From positions 1-63,802 of the forward strand of contig NZ_JPOC01000035.1 in the NCBI RefSeq assembly GCF_000738775.1: a DNA stretch of 63,802 nucleotides, read 5' to 3'. The notes under the pieces are model-generated. The model had not been told where the DNA came from. It saw only the letters and a program-made list of their open reading frames with translations, and made no database searches. This DNA comes from Prescottella defluvii (GTDB taxonomy: Bacteria > Actinomycetota > Actinomycetes > Mycobacteriales > Mycobacteriaceae). Below, one piece after another: positions 27,584 through 39,214 of this stretch. The position numbers and the translations under genes were made by a program. Each line of letters starts with the position of its first letter. Positions within the stretch are counted from its first letter, which is position 1.

Positions 27584-28456
27584 ATGGACCCACATGTCGC
27601 CGGACGCACGGCTCGGTCGCTCGAACTGCTGCACTCGCTCGCCTACTTCGCGCCCGAGGTGGAGCAGGAACTCGTCGGGGCCGGACTCGAATCCGGCCGA
27701 ATGACCTACTTCGCGGGTCGGGCTGCGCCGATGGGCGCCGTCGGCGCCGGAGTCGTCGCTGCGACCTTCTACAACTTCAACCCGGACCTCGTCGGTGACG
27801 TCGTCCCGCGGGCATGGACGCTCGCTGACCCGGACGAGATCGTCCGCGCGCGGTACCGCGGTGTCGACGCCGCGTACCGGAGGATCTTCGGAGAGGCCGT
27901 CACGGCGTCGCAGGAGATGTCCGAGGTGGCCCAGCTGGCGGCCATTGCGGCACAGGGAATTCCGGGCGTCGACGGTCGTCCCCTGTACGCGGGCTACGCG
28001 GCACTCGAGTGGCCCGACACACCTCATCTCGTCCTGTGGCACGCCCTGACGCTGCTTCGTGAGTACCGCGGCGACGGCCACGTCGCGGCGCTGCAGACCG
28101 CCGGACTGGGAGGCCTCGAGGCGCTGATCACGCACACCGCCACCGGTATCGGCTTCCAGAAGAAGTTCGCGCAGAGCCGGCGCGGATGGTCGCAAGGCCA
28201 GTGGGACGGTGCTGCGGCGGGCCTACGCGATCGAGAACTGCTCGACGAGCGCGGCGGACTGACCGGGGACGGGCGCGAACTGCGTGAGGTGATCGAGGAT
28301 CTCACCGACGAGCTGGCGTCGGCGCCGTGGACGCACCTCGGCGAGGACGGCACTGCACGGTTGGCGGAGCTTGCGGCGCCCTGGAGTCGCACCGTTCGGG
28401 AGTCCAGGCTCTTCCCGGACTCACTGTTCGGTCCGCGGTACGGCGAGCCGCGCTGA
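27584..28456 (+). CDS. SCO6745 family protein
   Basis: 290 aa. It matches the actinobacterial SCO6745 family as I remember it: an N-terminal helical block (ARSLELLHSLAYFAPEVEQE), the GRMTYFAGRAAPMGAVGAGVV segment (in two parts: GRMTYFAGRAAP, MGAVGAGVV) near residue 44, and a C-terminal winged-helix-like segment. No catalytic motif is visible and no function is established for the family. It starts 21 bases after uvrB, so it is probably in the uvrB operon and may be damage-inducible with it (inference). Confidence 0.75.
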   Translation: MDPHVAGRTARSLELLHSLAYFAPEVEQELVGAGLESGRMTYFAGRAAPMGAVGAGVVAATFYNFNPDLVGDVVPRAWTLADPDEIVRARYRGVDAAYRRIFGEAVTASQEMSEVAQLAAIAAQGIPGVDGRPLYAGYAALEWPDTPHLVLWHALTLLREYRGDGHVAALQTAGLGGLEALITHTATGIGFQKKFAQSRRGWSQGQWDGAAAGLRDRELLDERGGLTGDGRELREVIEDLTDELASAPWTHLGEDGTARLAELAAPWSRTVRESRLFPDSLFGPRYGEPR

Positions 28457-28654
28457 CGGGGGACACCCGCGCACGCCGCCGCCCGTGGTGAAATGAGTTC
28501 CAGGGGTGGATCGTCCACCGGGGGACGCATGTTGTGCCGTAATTCCGCTTGGTTCTGCGCCGGTACGGCTAATGTCAGCGCAGCGAAGGGTGATCTCGGT
28601 CGAACAGGGCACTGCAGTCACCGTCCTCGATCAACTGCACACATGGAGGAATGA

Positions 28655-29107
28655 ATGACCGCCTACCGGACCGTCGTCGTCGGAACCGATGGATCGGATT
28701 CGTCGTTTCGTGCTGTCGACAAGGCTGCGGCTCTCGCAGGCGCCGCCGATGCGGAGTTGGTGATCGCGTGCGCGTACTACCCGGCCGATCCCAAGGACAC
28801 CGAGGCGGCGCAGGACACGTTGCGTGAGGACGCCTACCAGGTGACCGGATCCGCACCCACCTACGAGATCCTGCGAACGGCGCGCGAGCGTGCCACCGCG
28901 GCCGGCGCGAAGAAGATCGTCGAACGTGCCGTCGTGGGGGCCCCGGTCGACTCGTTGCTCGCGCTGGTCGACGAGGTCGAGGCGGACCTGCTGGTGGTCG
29001 GCAACCGCGGACTCAACACGATCACGGGTCGACTGCTCGGATCGGTGCCGTCCGATGCGGCCCGCAAATCGACATCGGACGTCCTGATCGTGCACACCGT
29101 GCGCTGA
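28655..29107 (+). CDS. Universal stress protein, cAMP-binding Rv1636 type
   Basis: 150 aa single UspA domain: VVVGTDGSDSSFRAVDKAA at the start and the nucleotide-binding VVGNRGLNTITGRLLGSVP (near 115). It is close to M. tuberculosis Rv1636 (TB15.3), which binds cAMP more tightly than ATP and is thought to buffer cAMP. The key GNxGL...G-9-GS pattern is conserved here. ATGGAGGA lies just before the ATG. A -10-like TAATGT is at 28570-28575. The link with several CRP-like sites in this window is suggestive only. Confidence 0.9.
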   Translation: MTAYRTVVVGTDGSDSSFRAVDKAAALAGAADAELVIACAYYPADPKDTEAAQDTLREDAYQVTGSAPTYEILRTARERATAAGAKKIVERAVVGAPVDSLLALVDEVEADLLVVGNRGLNTITGRLLGSVPSDAARKSTSDVLIVHTVR

Positions 29108-29118
29108 TCGGCGGCGTT

Positions 29119-29547
29119 TCAGCAGAAGTCGGTGCGAGCGGCGCTCAAGAGCAGTTGGGCGGCGCTCGCACCGGTCAACGCACCCCCGGACTGGCTCGCG
29201 GCGTAGGCGCTCACCGGGCGGAGCTGCTCGAGGATCACCTCGTCGGGTGTGCCGGCGCCCAACTGCTGGCACACCCCCGTACCGAGGGCGAACAGAGTCG
29301 GATCCGGGACCACCGCCGGAAATCCGCCGACGAGTACCGCGCGCGCGTAGCGGACGGTGCGGGCGTCCGAGCCGACCGCTGTCTCAGGCTCCGACGACGG
29401 TGCGGTCGTGACGGTTTCCAGCACGGCCGTGTCGTCGGAGGCCGCGGGGGTGCCGCATCCGGTGACCGAGGCGACCATCCCGAGGACGCCGATCATCCCC
29501 ACCGCCACTGCACCCGGACCGCGTCGATGCGTCATCGGAGTGGACAC
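29119..29547 (-). CDS. DUF732 lipoprotein
   Basis: 142 aa from GTG 29547 (GGGAAG upstream). A lipoprotein signal ends in VTGC, followed by a disordered Thr/Ser/Glu linker (ASDDTAVLETVTTAPSS). The C-terminal ~75 residues are a DUF732 domain with the two typical cysteines (GVCQQLGAGTPDE and the final DFC). It would be anchored on the outer face of the membrane. Function unknown; DUF732 proteins are common in Mycobacteriales. ATG 29535 is an alternative start. Convergent with the Usp gene. Confidence 0.8.
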   Translation of the reverse strand: MSTPMTHRRGPGAVAVGMIGVLGMVASVTGCGTPAASDDTAVLETVTTAPSSEPETAVGSDARTVRYARAVLVGGFPAVVPDPTLFALGTGVCQQLGAGTPDEVILEQLRPVSAYAASQSGGALTGASAAQLLLSAARTDFC

Positions 29548-29666
29548 GATTCTTCCCGTCCTCTGTGCTGTCTGATGGGAGCTGCCATCGCCTGGTCGAC
29601 GTGGATCAGCCCGGCGCCCCTGGCACCGTACCGCTTCGGTTCCGCCGGTGAGGGCGGGTTCGGCGA

Positions 29667-31949
29667 TCAGCTTCCGGAAACGACGACGGACGCGTCGAGG
29701 GCGCCGAGGACTGCCGGCAGCGGACGCGCGTGCACGATTCCGAGCCGCTGCGTCGCGCGAGTCAACGCGACATAGAGGTCGTTGAGACCACGCGGCGATT
29801 CGTCCAACAGATCCTGGGGCTCGACGATCAGGACGTTGTCGAACTCGAGGCCCTTCGCATCCTTGACGGTGAGGACACTGACCGAGTCCGATCGCAGATC
29901 GGCGAGCTCGTCGACCAGTTGGTGCCCGGCGAGCACCGCCGTCAGGCCCGGCCCCGTCACCGCGGCGACGCGGCGCCGCACGGCCTCGCCGAGATCGGAT
30001 TCGTCGACGCGTTCGGCCCACGGGGCGAATCCCGATTCGCGCACCGACCGTGGCACCGTCTGCTGGGGATCGATCTCCTCGAGGACCCGGTGGGCCAGCT
30101 CCATGATCTCGGCGGGCGTGCGGTAGTTGACCGTCAGTTCGGTCAGCTTCCAGCGCTGGGCCACGTAGGGGCCGAGGACGTCCTGCCACGAGGAACTGCC
30201 CGCAGGGTCGCCGGTCTGCGCGGTGTCCCCGACGAGCGTCATCCACCGATTCGGGATGCGGCGCATCAGCATTCGCCACGCCATCTCCGACAGCTCCTGC
30301 GCCTCGTCGACGATGACGTGCCCGTACGTCCAGGTCCGGTCGGCGGCGGCACGCTCAGCCGTGGTCTGGTGGTGCCCGAGATCCTGGCGTTCCGCGAGCT
30401 GGCCGGCGTCGATGAGGTCGTAGGCCATGAGGATCTCGGGGTCGAGGTCGTCCTCGAGATCCTGCGGCGCGGATCCGGTGAGGATGTCCAACGCGCCCTG
30501 CGCATCGGCGATCTGTGCCCGCCAGCGCCGTTGCGCACGTTCGCGTTCTGCTGCGTCGTCGATTCCGAGCAGTTCGGCGAGCTCGTCGAGCAGCGGAGCG
30601 TCCGCGGTACTGAATCCGATGCCGCGGGTGCGGAGGAGAGCGGCCCGCTCGTCGTCGGTGAACTCGGGTGTCGCCGAGGCCAACCGCTCGGGGGAACGGA
30701 GCAGATCCGTCAGCACCTGCTGCGGCGTCAGGTCCGGCCACAGGCCGTCGAGCGCCGCCATGATCGACGGGTCCTCACGCATCTCGTCACGCATGTCCGC
30801 GATGTCGTCACGGCTGAGCAGGTTGCCGCCGTCGACGATGTTGGCGCCGATCGTGGCGGCGAGCTGATCGGCCAGGGCCTCGATGGCCGCGGACACGAAG
30901 ATCGGCCGTGCCAGGTTGTGCGGGCGCCGCGACGACCGGGCCCGCCCGCGGGCCCGGGTGACGATCTTGCGATCCAGCCTGATCGGGTAGGTGTCGAAGC
31001 GCAGTTCGATCGGAGTCTTCGGAACTTCCTGACGGTCGCGGACCGCCTTCTTCAGCACGTCGATCATCGCGAGTGAGCCCTTGAGTGCGCCCGCGTCGAG
31101 CGAATCCTCCCGGGTGGCCCGGACGCCGGGGTACAGGTCGCCGATCGTGGAGAGCAGCACGCCGGTCTCGCCGAGTGACGGCAGCACCTGGCTGATGTAG
31201 TCGAGGAACGTGGCATTGGGTCCGATGATCAGGACACCGGCCTTCTCGAGCTGCTTCCGGTAGGTGTAGAGCAGGTACGCGGCACGGTGCAGAGCCACCG
31301 CGGTCTTGCCGGTACCGGGGCCGCCCTGAACCACGAGCACGCTCTTGTGGGTGGACCGGATGATGGCGTCCTGCTCGCTCTGGATGGTCTCGACGATGTC
31401 GTGCATCTGCCCGGTCCGCGCGGCGTTGAGCGCGGACAGCAAGGCGCTCTCTCCGGCGACACCCCCCGCGCCGGCACCGCCGCCGTTCGCTTCGGCAGCG
31501 GCGAGGTCGAGGTACTCGTCGCTGATGGACGTGACGGTCCGGCTGCGGCTGCGGATGTGCCGTCGGCGGGTCACACCCTCGGGTGCCGCCGGGGTCGCCA
31601 GATAGAACGGCCGCGCCAGCGGAGCTCGCCAATCGAGCAGCAGGGTCTCGTAGTCGTCGGCCTCGTCGAGAATGCCGACCCGGCCCACATAGCGCGGCTC
31701 GTCGGCGCCGTCGATGCGACCGAAGCACAGACCGTTCTCGGCGGCGTCGTAGCGGGCGATGTCCTCGGCGTACATCTGGGTGAACGACTCGCGTTCGCTG
31801 CGGGCCTGGGGCGTCCCCCCGGTCTCGAGGAGAACACGCGCGAGACGGTTCGACGCGTACTCGCGGAGACCGTCGAGACGCTCGTACAGCATCGTCACGT
31901 ACCCCTGCTCGTGTTCGAGTTCGGGGTGCACACGGGCCTCGTCCGACAA
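29667..31949 (-). CDS. helR: HelD/HelR-type RNA polymerase-recycling ATPase (UvrD-like helicase superfamily)
   Basis: 760 aa from TTG 31949, which has AGGAG five bases upstream (31955-31959). N-terminal HelD region (ELEHEQGYVTMLYERLDGLR, RYVGRVGILDEADDYETLLL, DWRAPLARPFY). SF1 motifs: Walker A VQGGPGTGKTAVALHRAAYL (~230), Walker B GHVIVDEAQELSEM (~560), Q-GDTAQTGD, and motif VI LYVALTRATQRLGIVH near the end. HelD proteins prise open RNA polymerase and release stalled or rifamycin-bound enzyme; HelR gives rifamycin tolerance in mycobacteria and Streptomyces. The longer open frame to 32324 runs into the divergent gene and is not used. Confidence 0.88.
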   Translation of the reverse strand: MSDEARVHPELEHEQGYVTMLYERLDGLREYASNRLARVLLETGGTPQARSERESFTQMYAEDIARYDAAENGLCFGRIDGADEPRYVGRVGILDEADDYETLLLDWRAPLARPFYLATPAAPEGVTRRRHIRSRSRTVTSISDEYLDLAAAEANGGGAGAGGVAGESALLSALNAARTGQMHDIVETIQSEQDAIIRSTHKSVLVVQGGPGTGKTAVALHRAAYLLYTYRKQLEKAGVLIIGPNATFLDYISQVLPSLGETGVLLSTIGDLYPGVRATREDSLDAGALKGSLAMIDVLKKAVRDRQEVPKTPIELRFDTYPIRLDRKIVTRARGRARSSRRPHNLARPIFVSAAIEALADQLAATIGANIVDGGNLLSRDDIADMRDEMREDPSIMAALDGLWPDLTPQQVLTDLLRSPERLASATPEFTDDERAALLRTRGIGFSTADAPLLDELAELLGIDDAAERERAQRRWRAQIADAQGALDILTGSAPQDLEDDLDPEILMAYDLIDAGQLAERQDLGHHQTTAERAAADRTWTYGHVIVDEAQELSEMAWRMLMRRIPNRWMTLVGDTAQTGDPAGSSSWQDVLGPYVAQRWKLTELTVNYRTPAEIMELAHRVLEEIDPQQTVPRSVRESGFAPWAERVDESDLGEAVRRRVAAVTGPGLTAVLAGHQLVDELADLRSDSVSVLTVKDAKGLEFDNVLIVEPQDLLDESPRGLNDLYVALTRATQRLGIVHARPLPAVLGALDASVVVSGS

Positions 31950-32179
31950 GAGGTCTCCTAGGTTCGGGAACAGCAGAAAAGCGCCCAAGTAGTCTAGTGC
32001 GCCCGCTCGTCCGCCGCAGAATCCGTGGTCGAACCGGTCAGATGAGAACGGTGTTTCCCGTCCCGGTCCTGAGAGGGCTGCCTCGATCCGGTCGAGAACG
32101 TCCGCACACCGGCACCCCGGGGTTAGCGTGCAGCCGATCCGGGTAGTCGGTAGGTGCCGGCCACAAGGAAGGAGTCTCG
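31950..32179. other. Divergent promoter region helR / aldehyde dehydrogenase
   Basis: 230 bases. A -10-like TAGACT occurs on the minus strand near 31992-31997 for the helR-type gene. I searched for the rifamycin-associated element, a GC-rich 19-bp inverted repeat found before some helR genes, and did not see it. No gene is supported; open frames crossing this region overlap both neighbours in the wrong phase. Confidence 0.4.
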
Positions 32180-33643
32180 ATGACGTCCACGAATATGCAG
32201 CCGACCAGTGCGTCGGGTCCCGACGCCACCCCGTTCCATACCGTCGATCCGTACACGGGTCGGCCGATCGCCGAGTATCCCTACCTCGTAGGCGAGCAAC
32301 TCGATGCCATTGTCGACCGTGCATCGGACGCGTTCGAGGCGTGGCGTGAAGTGCCGGTGGAGCAGCGGGCGGGAGTGCTCGCCCGCGCGGCGGAACTGAT
32401 GCGCGAACGCAAGGAGGAACTCGCCACTCTGGTCACCCGTGAGATGGGGAAGCTCATCGGGGAGAGTCGTGCGGAGGTGGACATCGCGGCCGCCATTCTC
32501 GACTACTACTCCAAGCGGGGGCCGCAGTATCTGCGCCCGCAACGTATCGATGTCGAGGAAGGCTCGGCGGATCTGGTCAACGAGCCGATCGGCGTACTGC
32601 TCGGGGTCGAACCGTGGAACTTCCCGCTCTATCAGGTCGCACGGTTCGCGGCCCCCAACCTCCTGCTGGGAAACGTGATCCTTCTCAAACACGCCAGCTC
32701 ATGCGCCCGGACCGCGTCGGAACTCGATCGGTTGTTCGTCGACGCAGGTGCTCCGGAGGGGGTGTACACCAATATCTACCTGCGGATCTCGGATATCGAA
32801 CGGGTTGTCGAGAATCCTGCAGTGCAGGGTGTGTCCCTCACCGGGAGTGAGGCTGCGGGCGCCTCCCTGGCCGAGATCGCCGGGCGCCATCTCAAGAAGT
32901 GCGTCCTCGAACTCGGTGGGAGCGACCCGTTCATCGTCCTCGACGCCGATGATCTCGATCGAACACTTGACGCTGCCGCGGCAGGAAGACTCGGCAATAC
33001 CGGCCAGAGTTGCGTTGCTGCGAAGCGGTTCATCGTTCCCGAGGCCATCTACGACGACTTCGTGGCAGGCCTGGCGCAACGGTTCGAAGGCCTGGTCGTC
33101 GGGGATCCGTCGGACCCCGACACCACCCTCGGCCCCTTGTCGTCCGAATCGGCGGCGCAGACGTTGCTCGAGCAGGTGGACGACGCCCTCGACAAGGGCG
33201 CCACCGTCGCGGCCGGCGGCGGCCGCCCGGCGCATCGGGGCCCCGACGGATCGGGAGCCTTCGTCGACGCAACGATCCTCACTGACGTCACACCGGGCAT
33301 GCGGGCTTTCGAGGAGGAACTGTTCGGCCCGGTCGCGGTGGTGTACCGAGTCGCCGACGAGGACGAGGCGGTCGAACTGGCGAACCGGACCCGCTACGGG
33401 CTGGGTGGCACCGTCTTCGGCTCCGACGAGGCCCACGCGCGGGCGGTGGCGGATCGCATCCGTAGTGGAATGGTGTGGATCAATCATCCGACGTCCACGG
33501 AACCGGAACTGCCGTTCGGCGGCGTGAAGAATTCGGGATTCGGACGGGAACTCGGTGACCTGGGATTGTTCGAGTTCGCCAACCGCAAGCTGATCCGCGC
33601 GGTGCCTTCGGGCGGCGCGAAGACACCCGCGGCCACCGGATGA
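32180..33643 (+). CDS. gabD: NAD(P)-dependent succinate-semialdehyde dehydrogenase (ALDH family)
   Basis: 487 aa. Aldehyde dehydrogenase with [20 protein letters not shown] (oxyanion Asn in WNFP), LTGSEAAG, general base Glu244 in [10 protein letters not shown] and nucleophile Cys278 in [12 protein letters not shown]. Sequence features fit the SSADH group (succinate semialdehyde to succinate, GABA and polyamine catabolism), but substrate is inferred. AAGGAAGGAG ribosome site before the ATG. It stands alone, with no GABA transaminase beside it. Confidence 0.88.
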   Translation: MTSTNMQPTSASGPDATPFHTVDPYTGRPIAEYPYLVGEQLDAIVDRASDAFEAWREVPVEQRAGVLARAAELMRERKEELATLVTREMGKLIGESRAEVDIAAAILDYYSKRGPQYLRPQRIDVEEGSADLVNEPIGVLLGVEPWNFPLYQVARFAAPNLLLGNVILLKHASSCARTASELDRLFVDAGAPEGVYTNIYLRISDIERVVENPAVQGVSLTGSEAAGASLAEIAGRHLKKCVLELGGSDPFIVLDADDLDRTLDAAAAGRLGNTGQSCVAAKRFIVPEAIYDDFVAGLAQRFEGLVVGDPSDPDTTLGPLSSESAAQTLLEQVDDALDKGATVAAGGGRPAHRGPDGSGAFVDATILTDVTPGMRAFEEELFGPVAVVYRVADEDEAVELANRTRYGLGGTVFGSDEAHARAVADRIRSGMVWINHPTSTEPELPFGGVKNSGFGRELGDLGLFEFANRKLIRAVPSGGAKTPAATG

Positions 33644-33680
33644 TCGGCGCCTCGCGCCGAGCGAGTTCACCGGGGACCGA

Positions 33681-33959
33681 TCAGTGGTCGCGCAGTGCGG
33701 AGATCAGTTCGGACTTGTTCATCGACGAATACCCGGTGATCCCGAGTTCCTCGGCGCGGTCACGCAGTTCGTCGACGGTGCGGTCCTCGTAGTTCTGGGC
33801 CTTGCCGCCCTTGCGTCCCACCGCGGAACGGCCCTCGTCGGCGGCCGCGTTGGAGATCCGGGCCGCCTTCTCCTTGGGTTCGCCTTCTTCCCTGAGCTTT
33901 TCGTACAGCTCCTGGTCCTTCAGATGCGGGTCCGAATCGTTCGATCGATTGCCGGGCAA
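33681..33959 (-). CDS. Small Rho_N-like (SAP-type) domain protein
   Basis: 92 aa from TTG 33959, which is preceded by GAGGTGATCAC, an excellent ribosome site; the GTG at 33968 overlaps that site and is less likely. N-terminal ~45 residues are charged ([20 protein letters not shown]). The C-terminal ~40 residues have the Rho termination factor N-like fold ([34 protein letters not shown]), which may bind nucleic acid. A basic [11 protein letters not shown] linker joins them. Function unknown; widely found in actinobacteria. Confidence 0.78.
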   Translation of the reverse strand: MPGNRSNDSDPHLKDQELYEKLREEGEPKEKAARISNAAADEGRSAVGRKGGKAQNYEDRTVDELRDRAEELGITGYSSMNKSELISALRDH

Positions 33960-34007
33960 CGTGATCACCTCGTTTCGCGGTGGGAGCTCCCGAGTCGGGT
34001 CGGTAGG

Positions 34008-34850
34008 TCAGTCCTGCAGTTCGGCGGCCTTCGCCCGCGCGGTGGCGAGCGCCTTCTCGGCCTGCTTCCGCGCGCGTCGACTCAGCACTTCGCCCTGTTC
34101 GCCGGCAGCGGCAGCCCACTCGGTGCCGCGCTCGCGCGCGAGGTGCGCGAACTCGGTGCCGCGCTCCTTGGCCAACTCGGCGAGGACGGGGCCGCGCTCC
34201 CGCGCGATCTCGGTGAGTTCGGATCCCCGCTCCCGGGCAAGGTGAGCAAGCTCCACGCCGCGGTGCCGGGCGGCATCGAGCAGCTCACCGCTGCGTTCCC
34301 CGGCCTGCTCGGCTGCGGTGCGGGCGCGATCCGAAACGACGGCCAGCGCGTGGTCGGTCTCGTCGTTGCCGGAGACGACCTCGGCGACCTTGGCCTGGGC
34401 CTTGCGGGCCGCCCGTCGACCACGCCACCCGAGCGACGGCTTGCCCTCGGTGTCGACGGCCGCGAGCAGGAGCCCACCGAGCATCGTCATGTTCTTGTAG
34501 AACTGCATGCGCTGCATCGCACGCTGCTGGGGATCGTCGACATTCCAGAAGTCGTGGCCCGCGAGTGTCGTCGGGACCAGTGTCCCGGCCAGGACGAGCG
34601 ACGATGCGCGCGGCGCCTTACCGAGCGCCAGCATCGCGCCGGCCCCGATCTGCACCGCTGCGTTGATCTTCACGAGCGTCTCGGGGTCGGACGGGATCCG
34701 GTCCGTGACGGTGCCCGGCAGGGTCTCGATGCTCTTCTCGAAGAATGGCGCTGCAGCCTGCGCCTTCGGCGCGGGGCTGCGCAGGGAATCGATCCCACCG
34801 GCGATGAACACGGTCGACAGCAACGGGCGGGCAATTCGGCGAACGATCAT
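34008..34850 (-). CDS. DoxX-family membrane protein with LEA-like 11-residue-repeat tail
   Basis: 280 aa. Residues 1-~150 form a DoxX-type four-helix membrane domain (IARPLLSTVFIAGGIDSLR at the start, YKNMTMLGGLLLAAVDTEG at its end). Residues ~178-276 are nine tandem 11-residue units, four of them very alike: ELAHLARERGS, ELTEIARERGP, VLAELAKERGT, EFAHLARERGT. This periodicity and the Ala/Glu/Arg/Gly makeup resemble group 3 LEA proteins or apolipoprotein helices, predicting a long amphipathic helix in the cytosol. ATG 34850 is the family start; upstream open frame is a shadow. DoxX function is often linked to redox or sulfur metabolism. Confidence 0.8.
   Translation of the reverse strand: MIVRRIARPLLSTVFIAGGIDSLRSPAPKAQAAAPFFEKSIETLPGTVTDRIPSDPETLVKINAAVQIGAGAMLALGKAPRASSLVLAGTLVPTTLAGHDFWNVDDPQQRAMQRMQFYKNMTMLGGLLLAAVDTEGKPSLGWRGRRAARKAQAKVAEVVSGNDETDHALAVVSDRARTAAEQAGERSGELLDAARHRGVELAHLARERGSELTEIARERGPVLAELAKERGTEFAHLARERGTEWAAAAGEQGEVLSRRARKQAEKALATARAKAAELQD
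34011..34319 (-). repeat. 33-bp tandem coding repeats (nine 11-residue units)
   Basis: In-frame 33-bp units encoding the tail of the DoxX protein. The four central units share the pattern hydrophobic-x-x-hydrophobic-A-[RK]-E-R-G. Outer units are more diverged (EWAAAAGEQGE, VLSRRARKQAE, KALATARAKAA). Such repeats can change copy number by slippage. Confidence 0.75.
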
Positions 34851-34953
34851 GGACGGCCTCCCAACCTGGATTCTCGTCCCACCGTATCCAGGTGGCGACG
34901 ATCCGGCACGGGACGAGACGAATGCGAGGCAGACCGGTCTCGATCGTCCCGTT

Positions 34954-35646
34954 TCACCAACCGCGCTCGCGCCACTCGGCCAGATGCGGGCGCTCTGCTC
35001 CGAGGGTGGAGTCCTTGCCGTGGCCCGGGTAGAACACGGTGTCGTCGGGGAAGCGCTCGAACAGCTTGGACTCGACGTCGTCCATGAGTGACGCGAACCG
35101 TTCGGCATCCGGGGTCTTGCCGACACCGCCGGGGAAGAGCGAGTCCCCGGTGAACAGGTGGACGCGACCGCCGTCGTGCTTCGCGGTGAGGGCGAGTGTG
35201 ATCCCGCCGGGGGTGTGCCCGGCCAGATGGATCACCTCGAGGGTGAGATCACCCACGGTTACGAGGTCGCCGTCGTTGAGCGCGCGGGCCGGGGTGACGG
35301 AGAGGATCTCGGAATCCAGCGGATGCGCCGCGGTGGGGACACCGGTTGCGGCGGCGACCTCGGCGAGCGCGAACCAGTGGTCGTGATGCTGGTGCGTGGT
35401 GACGATCAACTCGAGCTGCGGCGCCTCCTGCGCAATGAGCGCGGCGATGCGCGCGGCATCGTTCGCAGCGTCGATGAGCAGCGACTTTCCGGTCTCGGAA
35501 CACGTGACGAGGTACGTGTTGTTGTCCATCGGGCCCACCGACATCTTCACGATCGTCGCGCCCGGCACAGTGCGACGCTGGGCACCCTGGGCCGCGGAGA
35601 GGTCGCCGGTGTAGTCGTCGTCGATGGTGATGCGCTGCTGCTCCAT
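34954..35646 (-). CDS. MBL-fold metallo-hydrolase (glyoxalase II-like)
   Basis: 230 aa. Metallo-beta-lactamase fold with the metal motif THQHHDHW (HxHxDH), a second His in LAGHTPGG, Asp in [14 protein letters not shown] and His in FYPGHGKDS. The length and motifs fit hydroxyacylglutathione-hydrolase-like enzymes; actinobacterial members probably act on mycothiol or other thioesters, but this is inference. It is the positional counterpart of Rv1637c, divergent from uvrA. ATG 35646 is taken; an upstream ATG at 35676 is possible. Confidence 0.87.
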   Translation of the reverse strand: MEQQRITIDDDYTGDLSAAQGAQRRTVPGATIVKMSVGPMDNNTYLVTCSETGKSLLIDAANDAARIAALIAQEAPQLELIVTTHQHHDHWFALAEVAAATGVPTAAHPLDSEILSVTPARALNDGDLVTVGDLTLEVIHLAGHTPGGITLALTAKHDGGRVHLFTGDSLFPGGVGKTPDAERFASLMDDVESKLFERFPDDTVFYPGHGKDSTLGAERPHLAEWRERGW

Positions 35647-35723
35647 GATCGGGAGGCTACCGTCGAGGGGAGGCATCGCGGATGGTACCCACCGATCACC
35701 GGGAAAGCTGCTGGTCGGGAAGT

Positions 35724-35746
35724 TTGTCGGTACCCGCGCCTACCAT
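35724..35746 (+). promoter_or_regulatory. PafBC-type (RecA-independent) damage promoter of uvrA
   Basis: TTGTCGGTA (35724-35732), exactly eight bases, then TACCAT (35741-35746). Eight of the nine -35-region positions fit TTGTCRGTG, and the -10 fits TANNNT. It would give a leader of ~50 nt before the uvrA GTG at 35804. Confidence 0.8.
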
Positions 35747-35803
35747 GGTTTGCGCCCGGACGCGTATGTCCGCGCCATGGTCGAAACCGAGAAGGGACTA
35801 CGT

Positions 35804-38758
<2,955 letters not shown>

Positions 38759-38766
38759 AAGTGACA

Positions 38767-38808
38767 CACGAAAGCGGTGGGGGACCGAGGTCCCCCACCG
38801 CTTTCGTG
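38767..38808 (+). terminator. Intrinsic terminator of uvrA
   Basis: A perfect inverted repeat of 20 bp per arm (CACGAAAGCGGTGGGGGACC and its complement) around two bases. It begins nine bases after the uvrA stop. It may work in both directions, since the 40-residue minus-strand gene ends at 38859. Confidence 0.92.
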
Positions 38809-38858
38809 GATCCGTAGGTCCGGTCCTTGCGGTACCGGACCTGCCTGACGACCTACTG

Positions 38859-38981
38859 CTAGGACGCCAGCAGGCTGGTCAGCGAGCCGAGGTCGACGTT
38901 GCCGAGCAGGCTGGTCAGCGAGCCGAGGTCGAGGTTGCCGAGCAGGCCGCCGAGCAGGCTGGTGAGCGATGCCGTGTCCAT
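38859..38981 (-). CDS. Repetitive 40-residue leucine-rich peptide
   Basis: 40 aa. ATG 38981 has an excellent ribosome site (GAAGGAG, seven bases). The peptide is almost wholly built of the unit SLTSLLG plus NLDLG or NVDLG (three SLTSLL copies), with only Met, Asp, Thr, Ala, Ser, Leu, Gly, Asn and Val. It has three acidic and no basic residues. It could form an amphipathic helix or a membrane-active oligomer, loosely like the short helical porin peptides of Corynebacterium, but I know no homologue. A CRP-like site lies 55 bp upstream. An upstream in-frame extension to 39050 lacks a ribosome site. Function unknown. Confidence 0.65.
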   Translation of the reverse strand: MDTASLTSLLGGLLGNLDLGSLTSLLGNVDLGSLTSLLAS

Positions 38982-39035
38982 GTGGAGCTCCTTCGATACC
39001 GGATTCCCCGAGCGGGAGAACCCTGCGTGGTGGCG

Positions 39036-39051
39036 CGTGACCTGTGTCACA
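39036..39051. promoter_or_regulatory. CRP/GlxR-like site upstream of the 40-residue peptide gene
   Basis: CGTGACCTGTGTCACA, reading TGTGACACAGGTCACG on the minus strand, matches TGTGA-N6-TCACA at nine of ten conserved positions. It is centred ~62 bp upstream of the peptide start. A perfect 12-bp palindrome GGACATATGTCC also lies further upstream at 39152-39163. Confidence 0.6.
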
Positions 39052-39214
39052 CGGCGATCACGGTATCAATGCGGAGCTGTAACGGGAGCGGTTTTGCCGA
39101 ACCGATTATCCGGCACCTTTTTCGGGTGTTTCCGCCGGTCAGGGGGAAACCGGACATATGTCCAATAGCTGGCGTGCCGCAGGGGGCCAGTGGGGCCAGG
39201 GGGGCGCTGGACGG

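Noticed and set aside
31935-31950. TTGTCGG at the helR start as a PafBC promoter
   Set aside because: It is made of the start codon and first codons of the gene, and no TANNNT lies at the required spacing.
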